Shown here piece by piece: positions 22,546 through 32,706 of a stretch of 64,000 nucleotides of DNA. How positions within the stretch are numbered: position 1 is the first letter of the stretch; each line of letters starts with the position of its first letter. The position numbers and the translations under genes are program-made. Source of the DNA: Anaeramoeba flamelloides (Eukaryota > Metamonada > Anaeramoebidae); the NCBI GenBank assembly GCA_027625915.1, contig JANTQA010000012.1, positions 10,378,501 to 10,442,500 on the forward strand. Reading direction: 5' to 3'. The notes under the pieces are model-generated. The model did not search any database. It saw only the letters and a list, made by a program, of their open reading frames with translations, and was not told the origin of the DNA.

Positions 22546-25500
22546 ATCCTTATCTCTTATTTTTAAATCTTTATTCCTTTATTTTTTTTTTTGTTTATTA
22601 AAGAAATAATATAATAATTATGTATTTTTTTTTTTAAACTCAAACATTTTGATATGTGGAAATTTTAAGGATATATAAATTTAGATCATCACAGATAAGA
22701 AGCTGATTATGTCTCTGAAAAATTAAGATGTCACTGTAGTTGCTATTTTGAGATTTTGAGAAATGGTTTAGGTTATTATTTGGAAAAGATTGGTAATTTT
22801 TCAGATTTTCTTATTTTCGATTCCGATTGAGCAAAATAAGAAGTATTTTACAATAAAAATTTAACTTTAAAAATAAAATTTCAAGTTATTTTAGAAGTGT
22901 TTAAACTAATTGTTTTGTAATATTGTGATTCTCATAAATTCCAAAAGATCACCACACTCAATGAGTTACGAAATTGAAAAATTAATTTGGTCCAATAAGA
23001 GCCCAATTACTTGATCAATAGACGACAAAGAAAAAAGTCCTTCAGTTTCCCCATAAAGGTTGTAAATTGAATGAATTCTCTTTCTTTGATTAAAAAAAAT
23101 GCCTAAAACTAAACAGTGTTTTTGGTTTTGGTTCGAAAATGGACAATATCATTTTTTAAAAAATAAAAATTGGTTGGTCTCTTTTTTTTTCACATCAGAA
23201 AAAAAGAGAAAAGAGACCACTAATAGAGGTTTTGGAAAGGGGAAAAAAATAAAGGAAATTTCAGAATAAAATAAAAAAAAAATTACAAATTTTTTTACTA
23301 CATCAAGTCAAGAAATTTTTTAGACGAATAGTTCAAAACAAGTCACTGTTAAGAATCAGGAATATATACAGGTTTTTAAGTTTGATCATTTTTTGGGATA
23401 TTTCAGACAAGTATGAAATAAAAAGATGAAATATAGGTTCATTGAAAAGTTGTATGATATAATTTGTCTCTATAAATTTTAAACCAAGTTTTATCCTCAA
23501 TAGGTGAAAATATAAAATTTAATTTCAATGTTTTTATCATTCAGTTGGGACAAAAAGATACTTTGAAGAAATCGTTCTTCAATTTATTAGTTAATAAAAT
23601 AGTATATTTATTTTTTTTATTTTTGTTTTTTATTATTTGTTGCGTAGACGGGTTAGATCCACGTTTCAAAAAAAATAAACAGATATCAACTCATCTTGCT
23701 TCATTTGTTCCATAATCACCAGTTATAATTCTTTGTTTATGTTCTCCTTCCAGACTCAAGATATGAGATTTTTGTAGTGCGAAGAAGATATAATCGTAGT
23801 TCTTCGACTCCTCAAAATCATCTTATATCACTTGGAAAAATATCATTTTTTTTTTTCTTCCAGGTAAAACTCGAAATATAACAAAGTGATTATTTCTAAA
23901 TCGAAAGAATAAATACAATTATTTGAAAACTACTTTATTTTATTTTTTAAAGTGAAATAAAATACCAAGAGATAATGTTAAGTTGAATTGTATTTTCTAC
24001 TTTGAGAAATGGTAAATGATTTATATTTACTTCAAATTTTATCAATGTTATGAAATTTTATTTTGTGTAATGTGAATAATTTAATAAATAATTTTTAAAA
24101 GACATTGGAAATCTTCCAAATTAAAATAGAATATCAAACTAATAAAATAAACAATAGCTTTTTCTGATCAGTTTGAGAATTAAAAAAAAAAAAAAAGAAA
24201 TTGTCGACTATTGGCATTACACACTTACTTTAATTAAACTTTTTAATATTTAAAGGATATCCTAAGTTTTATCGGAAAAAAAAAAGAATGAAATTTCAAA
24301 ATTATTCAAAAAAAAAATATTTATATTAATCATTTGTAATTTAATTTCTAATGATATATTTTGAATTTAAACTGCATTTTTTTAAAAAAATTATTGAAGA
24401 AAAAGATTTAACTGCAGAAAATTAATAATATAGAATAAATAAAATATTTTTACTATTGAGAAATTTTTAATGTTAGTTATATCTAAAATGATAATAGGTC
24501 GAGAGTCAATGTTTTTTCTTAATTAATTCTTATTGTATGTTAAGTTAGATCAATTAGTCAATCAAATCAAAATCAAAGAAAATTAACTTTTTTTGATTTA
24601 ATAATTGTTTCAATAACTTTCATTGGGTTCATTTTTTAAAGTTCATTTATTTTTTTTTTTGTTATATCTTAATGTTAATAAAAATATTATTATTATTTAA
24701 AAATGAAATATTTTTAAATTATTCGAAAATTTATAAACTTTAAAATCGTAATGAACATTTTAATGCTAGTTTAAATACCAATATCATGGTTTTAAATTTA
24801 TCAATTATTTTCTAGAGTAACATAATTCCGATTATATAGACATTTTTTAAACTAATTCGGAATTGAAAGAAAAATGATAAATTATTCTTGTATAAATTCA
24901 AAAGGATAATTAATATCAATGGATATAATATTAAAAACATGACAGTTTGAAATAATGTTAATTTATTGGAACTGTACATAAGGAAAAAAAAATGATTTCT
25001 CTATTTTAAAAGTAGTTTTTTTGATAAAAATAGATTTTCTGAAGAAACTACTTATCTGATCCCCTTTACAAGTTTTGATATAAATTTTCAATTAAGAATG
25101 GGCATTTTGAAGGAATCTAATCAAATTTAATTAAAGAATAACTTTTCCTGAGGATTAATAAAATTTCGAAAAAAAATAATAAAAGTTAAATTTTTAAAAA
25201 AAAATTCAGTAAGAGTTATTTTTAATGTAAATCTGATTGGATTTGTTTTACATAGATTTTCTTAATTGTATTTTTTTATCACAACTTGTAAAGGAGATGA
25301 GATAAGTAGTTACTTAAGAAAATTCATATATTTATCAAATAAAAAAAAATAAAAAAAAAACTCTATAAATTGAGATTCATTGCTTTCGCTTTACTAGTAT
25401 GAAAAAATAAAATTAAAAATTTCAAGTTAGACAAAATTTTTTACTACAACTATCATTTCATACTTGTTAATTGAGTTTATTTAAAATATAATCAACATTA

Positions 25501-25754
25501 AAGTTCTTAAAAATTCTTTATGCTGTTGTATTTATAGTTGTTAATAGTACTACGATTATTTTAAAAGTCTCTAGTATAGAAAAAAATGGTCTATTTTGGG
25601 GTAAAAATTTTTAAATTGACGTGACAATGAATTTTTGTTATATTCAACTTTAGGATATTTTTTAAAAGAGATCATAACTAATAGTTTTGAAAACACCCAA
25701 CTCATCGAAAAAAACACAAATATTGAAAAAAAATAACTGATGTTAAATATTGAA

Positions 25755-25881
25755 AGTGTCCGTCAAGTGTCGTAGAGTGCCTAGTTTTTTATTTTAATTT
25801 AAGAAATAAAGAGAAAAATGAAGAACTTTTCGTTTTTTATTTCAAAAAGTAAAAAAAAAAAAACTAATGGCAGTTTTCTAG
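25755..25881. repeat. Hairpin repeat, GTGCCTAG...CTAATGG type
   Basis: It starts GTGTCCGTCAAGTGTCGTAG with GTGCCTAG following. It continues with TTTAATTTAAGAAATAAA and its near-mirror TTTTTATTTCAAAAAGTAAA, and closes with ACTAATGGCAGTTTTC. The same ends occur at 26669-26791 and, in part, at the 3' end of the LINE at 14664-14755. Confidence 0.65.
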
Positions 25882-26008
25882 TGGTTTTCTGTTTTCTTTG
25901 TGAAGTGTTCTAGGTTTTCTCGAGGTTTTCTATTTAATTTCAAAAATCTATTGATTGCCGTTAGATTTTTTTGAGTTTTCATTTTATTTAGAAATTTATA
26001 TAAACCCC

Positions 26009-26524
26009 ATTCCAAAAATTTTGACATACCCAAAATCAAAAATAGGCAAAAAAAAACCCAATTTAATGTATTTTTCGAAACCTAATATAAAACAACATTA
26101 AAGTTACCCAGTATTAATGTTTTAATAAGTAATCATTTTAATCCGAATAAAAGAAAAGAATATAAAACTCAAAAATAAAAACAGGTGTGTCCAAAATAAT
26201 GAAACGAGCGGAACAGAAAATGTATTGGTAAATTTGTTGAAATTTCACCAACAATTATTGATCGATCAAATGATAAGATACCATCTACCAATTGTATGTT
26301 ATTTTTCAATTTAACAAACTCAAGACTAACCTTCTAACAACCATTGAAAAAAAATTTTGGATCTAACCAAACAGATTACGTAACTACAGAAAAGGAAATG
26401 AAAACAAAAACAAAAAGACAAAAAATGAATTTGTTTGTAAAATCAAAATTCCTTCTAAATTGAATTTAAAGTGCAGTATTGATGTTCTTTTAACAACTTT
26501 AAACTGTGTCCAAATTTTTGGAAT
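26009..26524 (+). mobile_element. 516-bp element with short terminal inverted repeats, copy 1
   Basis: The ends are ATTCCAAAAATTTTGACA and TGTCCAAATTTTTGGAAT, 18-bp inverted repeats with one mismatch. The second copy is 47171-47688 in the opposite orientation with the same ends. Internal marker blocks shared by both are ACCAACAATTATTGATC-like sequence and TTGGTAAATTTGTT. It has no transposase frame. An internal block GTGTGTCCAAAATAATGAAAC resembles the termini of Tc1/mariner elements (family knowledge), so an internal-deletion derivative or a nested pair is possible. Clear target duplications are not visible. Confidence 0.7.
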
Positions 26525-26532
26525 ATAGTTTA

Positions 26533-26667
26533 TTTTCGTTAAATTTTTTTGAGTTTTCTATTTTATTTTGAAGTGTTCTAGGTTTTCTAAATAAATAGAA
26601 AACTCAAAAAAACCTAACGAAAATATATTAATTTTACAAATAAACAGAAAACTCAAGAAAAACTAAC
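26533..26667. repeat. Inverted repeats around GAGTTTTC / GAAAACTC
   Basis: TTTTTTTGAGTTTTCTATTTTATTT at 26547-26571 is mirrored by AAATAAATAGAAAACTCAAA just downstream, and a third copy ACAGAAAACTCAAGAAAAAC follows. Related sequence lies at 25963-25990. It forms a strong potential hairpin between two known repeats. Confidence 0.55.
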
Positions 26668-26668
26668 G

Positions 26669-26791
26669 AAAAGTGTCCGTAGAGTGCCGTCAAGTGCCTA
26701 GCTTTTTTTTAATTTAAGAAATAAAAAGAAAATTTCAAAAATTTTCTTTTTATTTCTTAAATTAAAAAAAATCTAACGGTTGTTTTCCAGA
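26669..26791. repeat. Hairpin repeat, GTGCCTAG...CTAACGG type
   Basis: Reads GTCCGTAGAGTGCCGTCAAG then TGCCTAG, then near-perfect arms TTTAATTTAAGAAATAAAAA and TTTTTATTTCTTAAATTAAA, then ATCTAACGGTTGTTTTCCAG. It is the best preserved member of this small family. Its two termini correspond to GTGCCTAG and CTAACGGCTGT bracketing the 3' hairpin of the LINE at 14665-14757. Confidence 0.7.
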
Positions 26792-27389
26792 ATTCAAAAG
26801 AACAAATAATTCTTTAATAGTTAAAATAATTTATTCCCTATTTGAAAGATATATATCAGATAGAAAATGCTTTTAAAACATAATAAAGTGAATTCTAAGG
26901 CCTGAAAAAAAAAAAATTAATTTTTTACTATTATATTGAAAAAAAAATCTACATAGAAAATTGGTTTTTTCAACTTAAATTGTTAAATATCTTTTAAAAA
27001 TATTTTTTGATCAAAGATCGATTATTAACCAATAGTGTTTATTATAAATGAAGTTATCTAAAAGTGAAAAATTATCAAATAATAAATTTTTTTAATGATC
27101 GTGTTGTGTTTAATCTATAATGTAAAGTCGAAAAATAAACAAAAAAGAAATTTACACCTCATCAATAAAAAAAAAAAAAATACAAAAAAGGAAAAAAATA
27201 TAGTATTTATTTTAATTAAAATATTTTATCCTATTCTTCATACAAATTAAAATTATATTACAAAATAATTTTTTTGAAGGTATTTGATTAGTTTAAAAAA
27301 TGTGGTGAATTAAAAATTTTTCAAAAAAAAAAAAAAAAAAAAAATTACTTCCAACTCCTTTAGTGTGACATATAAATACTTGGACACCT

Positions 27390-30081
27390 TTACAAATTTT
27401 GATTAAGTTGTTTTTCTTTGCCTTCGAGATCACTTGAATCATATTCAGTTGATTTAAAATTATTGATCAATAATTCAATCTTATTTTTATTTTTTCTTAA
27501 AAAAGTTTGAATAGTGTTTATTATGAGAATTTTTTCTTCTGGTGATTTAGCAAGGAATTTCATTTGTCTAATTTTATGGTTTGAAGTTAATCCTTCTAAT
27601 TGGAATAAAGAATCATTTATTTGAAATTCTGAAATTGTAAATGAGGATGAATATGTGAAGCCATCTGTGTCTTTATTCCCATGTCCGATTATGATCCCCA
27701 TTTGTCGAATTTTTAAATATCCCACTTGGAAGGGAACGGTATGGTTTATTACATTATGAACCAAAAAGTTGACTCCTTTATTAGTCCAATAACTTTCTGT
27801 TGCGCATTTCATTGATTCTGAAGGTGTAGATCCCTGGCCCGAAACCAATTCCCAGCATGAATATAATTTTTTCAGATTTCTATTTGGTGATATCATTGGA
27901 GGTAAGATGGAAAAATTAATTTGATCTACATTTACGTCCTTTACTGGCGGATTTTTATTAATAATATTCTTATAATTTTTTTTAAAGGTATAAATTATCC
28001 ATAAAAATATTATGATCAATTTGTCATGAAAATTGCTTGTTCGCAATATGATATTTTTTTTTTTTTTTCCAAAAAGCAGAACATTGTGATCAATATTATG
28101 ATGACAACAAACCAAATTCGTTTTCCACTTTTGTTGGAATTCGTTTATGGGGCTCTGTTTGCCTGTTATTATTCGAAAGGAGTTTTTATTAAAAAAAATT
28201 TTCCCACTTCGCCACCTTTGCTTGTCACTTGTAATATCCACAATCGCAAAATTCTCAAGCGATATTTCGGGTGAATACAAACATACTTTGATCGGGATCT
28301 CGCCGCTTTTTAATCTTGTCCATTTTTGTGCATCTTGGAAGGCACTTTTAATCACTTTATACTCGGTTTTATATATGTTTTTGTCGCAGTATTTAATAAA
28401 GGTTTTTTTATTGAAATATTTCCAGCCAGTGCTGATGTGTAAGATCAATAATCTTTGGAAATTTGGTTCATTGCTTAAGTCTCTTTCTTTTGCCTTCCAT
28501 CTTTTTAATGTTTTTAAAACAAATTCTTGATTTAGTTCATTACTCGTTTTTGGATTTGCAAATATTCTTCTGAATTCTGGATTCTCTGTTTGGTTATGAG
28601 GAACTTGTTTTTGTTTTTTCTTGTTTTTTCGAGAACCTTGTATAACTTTGTCTTTGTGTTTTTTATTTTGACTTGGTTTTTGTTTTTCTTTCTTCTCTTG
28701 AGAATAATTATCTAAGATCTTTCTTTGCTTTAATGGATTACTTATGTGAGCTGACTTCATTGAAATTAAATTTGAATTCGCAGAATATACCCTCGAATGC
28801 TTTTTTTTTTTTTTTTTTCTTTTGGAAGATGTTTGTTTTTTATTAATAAAGCCATTATTTTTTTTGAAATTTTTGAATTTAATTCGATAACTGTTTTCTC
28901 CATAATAAGTTCTGCTTCGTTGTCTCTTTTCTTTTTTTTTCTTGTCTTGACTCTTATTTTCTTCTTTTTTTCTTCTTTTTATTTTTTTCGTTTTTTCTGA
29001 AAAATCTGATTCACTATTGATGCTTTTTGTCAGATGAGATTTTGATTTTTTTCTTCTTCTGGGTTTGTTCCTAGGGCTTGATCTTGATCTATGGAGTTTT
29101 TTTTTTTTTGTTGTTTTTTGATTTTGAATTATTGTTAGTTGTTCTTTTTTTCTTTTTGTTTCTTGTTTTTTTTCTTGTTCTTGTTCTTGTTCTTCTTGGT
29201 TTTTTTCTTCTTGTTCTTCTTGTTCTTCTTGTTCTTCTTGTTCTTGTTCTTCTTTTTTTTCTTTTTCTTCTTCATTTAAGTCCTTTTTCGGTAATTTTTT
29301 TTTCAATCTTTTCTTGTTTCTTTCTTTCTCTTTTGATTCCACTTTGACTTTGTCTTTCACTTTTTCTTTTTTATATTGGTTTTTCTTATTTGTTTGCAAA
29401 TTTGTGAAATTGTTGATCACGTTTTTTAATCTTTTTGATCTTTGAGCTGTTATTTCGTTTTTCGTATTGTTTCTTTCAAATACCTGTCGTTCTTTTTCTT
29501 GCTCTTTTCTTTGATTATCTTGATCAAAATCTTCTTCCTTGTTTTTTTTTTTTCCACTTGTAGATTTTTTTTTTTTTTTTTTCATATTTGTTAATTAATT
29601 TTAAATCACCCACTTTTTGCTTAAAGAAATGGTTTTCAGTCACAGACCCAAGCAATTTTAATTTTAAAATCTTTTTGTATTGATCAAATTCCTTTGAAGA
29701 AGATACAAAAATGGTTCTACATTCGCGAGAGCAATGAACTATCCCTTTTGTAGTTATTCTCTGTTTCAAAAAGAAAATTGTTTCCAAGAGTTGTGCTTTC
29801 GATTCCTCTTGATCATTCAACAATAATTGGACATCAAAAATGGATTCCTCTGGGTAGCTTAATTCTTGAATTAACGTACGGCAGTATTCAGAGTAATTTG
29901 AATTCGATTTCCATTCAAGAGTTGTAGCAACCACTGCCTGTAGTTTTTTTGTTGGGATAAATTTATTTAAAATGCAGCACAAGACAATTCCTTGTGAAGT
30001 GAAAAGATCATCCAAATTTAGATTCGTTTTGGGTAAAACTGTTCGTACAAAATCTAAGCATTCCTCAGGGTTTTGAGACAT
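27390..30081 (-). CDS. Calponin-homology-like / coiled K/E-rich / PH-like protein, broken at an 18-A tract
   Basis: Two overlapping frames look like one gene. The first, from MSQNPEECLDFV at 30081, encodes about 150 residues resembling a single CH domain (LFTSQGIVLCCILNKFIP; NYSEYCRTLIQEL; FDVQLLLNDQEESKAQLLETIFFLK), an actin- or tubulin-binding fold. The second (27390-29585) starts inside an 18-A run at 29565-29582. It gives a basic K/E/Q-rich linker of about 330 residues, then a folded C-terminal half with PH-like features (KQRWRSGKIFFNKNSFRIIT; W and basic strand pattern, twice). Removing one A from the run would join both frames as 896 residues, and I see no good splice pair there. An assembly miscount of the homopolymer is likelier than a real lesion. 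The ATG at 30166-30168 is an alternative start but adds a hydrophobic leader unlike CH proteins. The likely role is a cytoskeleton-membrane linker (inference). Confidence 0.75.
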
Positions 30082-32149
30082 TTTTTTAAAAGATAGCACA
30101 AGCAAAATTAACGCAAATTGAGTAAAAATAAAAATTAATTTCTTTTTGCCAATCTCATTAATTCTCAAATTTTTGGTTTTTAAAAACCTTTATTTCACTT
30201 GTTAAGAAACAAAAAGTTCCTTTTACTGTTTTTTTCAAAATAAAAATGAAATTTTTGAATTCAAGTCAACCAAAATAGTATTTTTGAAAATTGGTTGAAA
30301 AAAAACACAAGATCATTTGAAAAAAAGAAACGCGTGAAGAGATTTTTTTAATCTCTGTTGGATTGTTCTTGGGGAAAATATATTTCTGTAATTTGATGAC
30401 AATATGAGATAATTACAACATAAAATAGCAAGTGTGCGGTAAAAAATTGGAAAATTGGATTTATGGTGGTTAAATAAACTGATGTTGAAAACTTTTGACT
30501 TATTGTCAAAATTTGATTTTAGATTTTTTTTCCAGGCTTCACTATTTAAAGAGGAATATTTCCAATAACTCACTTAGTTCATATTTAAATGAACCTTTGA
30601 GATTAGATCTTGATTAAATGTCAAAGGTTCAAAAAATATATAATAATTTTATTTAAAAAATTTTGTCATAATTACAAATTATGAGAACAACACAGGTAGG
30701 ACAATTTTTTAAACGGGAAAACTCAAAAAAAACCGCAAATTCGATGCGTTGCGACCGCGTAGACTAAAGAGTTTTTCGAAAATTCGCGTTTAATTGTCGA
30801 GATTTCTTTATTTATCTTACTTGACTAAAAAATCTTGAAATTATTGAAACTTAAAAACAAAAAAAATATACAAATAACTTTTAAAATAATGAATGATCTA
30901 TTTTATTTATTTTATTTGGTTTGTAACTTGAAAAAAAAACTTAACCTCAAATTTCAACTTTTTAATATATTTTGTTATAAAATTAAATAGTTTTCAAGAA
31001 AAAATTTCTTGATCGATGACAAAAAAAGAAAAGTAAAAACAAAAAAATATTTTAAATTCTGCTGAAAAAAAAAATATACTTCTCAGATTCTATAAACCAA
31101 ACTGTATTTTGTGGACTATGCTGCAATTTTCTATTCATTGATTAATTCTCTTTTCTCTATCCGTGTTGGAGTTAATAAATATTATGAGAGAATAGGTATA
31201 TGTAATAAAGAAGTTCTAATTTGAATTCTTTTAAAAAAAACTAAATGAGGAAATGTCTTATTACTTAAGTGCAGCATTATTTGAATTTTTTTTCACAACA
31301 AAACAAAAAAATAGTTTTTGTACATTTCTAAAGAAGTAATTTTGTCCAAAATTGTAACTTTATAAAATGTAAAAGTAAATTTCAAAAAAGTAAATTAGAA
31401 AAAATAAAATTATTTTTTTTGACAAAAGACAATAGGATTCAAAATTGAAAATAACCATTATGAAATATAGAATGGTGATAATTTGAGTCGAAAAAAATTT
31501 TTTTTGAGCTCTTAATTCATTTCAAAAATTTTTTTTGTGATTTAAATGTCATACTTATAAGATGAAAAAGAACACTTCTGGGGAAAATAATCACTGACCA
31601 CATTTAAAAAGTCAGAAATTTTGTAAAAAAATAAATTTTTTATTTTTGATACTTATTACCTTTTCCAAATTTCCCTTCTTAAGTTGTTTGGGTTCCTTAG
31701 GTTCATTAGGTTCATTCAGTTCCTTCTCTTTTTGTTTTTTTAGGTGTTTGGGAAAGGTAAAAGGAATAAAAAATCATTTTTTGAATTGGTTGACCTGGTC
31801 ATGACTTACCCAACCAAACTTGTTCATGATCAGATCTTCGACGAGGACTTATCCATTTGAACTGAATCCAACGAATGTGATCTGAAACCGAACCAAAGTG
31901 AACCGAATTGAACGTTTCGTACTATCTATCGAGTCGCTACTTGGACTGGGTTTTTGCTGTCGATTCGGTATCTTGTACTGGGATTTTTCGAAAACAAGAT
32001 TTGGGAAACTTGCATAAAAAAAAAATAATAAAAAAAAAGCAAAGCAACTGAAAAGAAAATTTCGAAAACCAAATCTTATTCTTCAACCCCAGAGCTTTAT
32101 AGATTTAACTCATCTATAAAGTTCTAAATCAAAATTTAATTAAGCAGCC

Positions 32150-32349
32150 TACAGTCAGTTTCACTTTTAAGGCACAAACTTTCAACCAAATTTAAGGCAC
32201 AAAAAAAATCTCAAATTAAGGCACAAAATTTGGAATTTAATTTTTACAATTTATTTTACTAGAAGCTGAATTTTGTGCTTTAATTTGAGATTTTTTTTGT
32301 GCCTTAAATTTCGTTGAAAGTTTGTGCCTTAAAAGTGAAACTGACTGTA
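32150..32349. mobile_element. Palindromic TA-flanked MITE, copy 2
   Basis: It starts TACAGTCAGTTTCACTTTTA and ends GTGAAACTGACTGTA, 200 bp in all. The arms are near-perfect inverted copies (AAGGCACAAACTTTCAACCA against GTTGAAAGTTTGTGCCTT; AATCTCAAATTAAGGCACAA against its mirror). It lies 155 bp from copy 3. TA flanks and CAGT ends fit a Tc1/mariner-type MITE. Confidence 0.85.
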
Positions 32350-32504
32350 TTTCATTTGATCTATAGTTGTTCAAATATTTAGAAATATTTATTAAAACAA
32401 ATTATGGTGACGATCCAAAAAAACCGACATAAAAAGAAACAACCACCAGCCCATTCAACACTTGGGGCACAAAAAAACTTTTCACTGAAGTTTTTTCTTT
32501 TTTC

Positions 32505-32706
32505 TACAGTCAGTTTCACTTTTAAGACACAAACTTTCAACGAAATTTAAGGCACAAAAAAATCTCAAATTAAGGCACAAAATTTGGAATTTTTAATTTT
32601 TGCAATTTATTTTACTAGAATACAAAATTTTGTGCCTTAATTTGAGATTTTTATTGTGCCTTAAATTTCGTTGAAAGTTTGTGCCTTAGATGTGAAACTG
32701 ACTGTA
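32505..32706. mobile_element. Palindromic TA-flanked MITE, copy 3
   Basis: It has the same ends as copy 2 (TACAGTCAGTTTCACTTTTA to GTGAAACTGACTGTA) and is almost identical to it, with small differences in the central loop. The two adjacent copies imply recent activity or a local preference of insertion. Confidence 0.85.

Larger units (their letters stand above)
22546..27389. other. Gene-free AT-rich stretch with repeats; one unexplained GC-richer patch
   Basis: This lies between the 3' ends of two convergent genes, so promoters are not expected here. It holds a hairpin at about 23169-23208 (GGTCTCTTTTTTTTTC against GAAAAGAGACC), a patch of more even base composition at 23640-23870, two hairpin repeats and one full 516-bp inverted-repeat element. 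The stretch 23900-25740 shows nothing but AT-rich low-complexity sequence. Confidence 0.55.
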
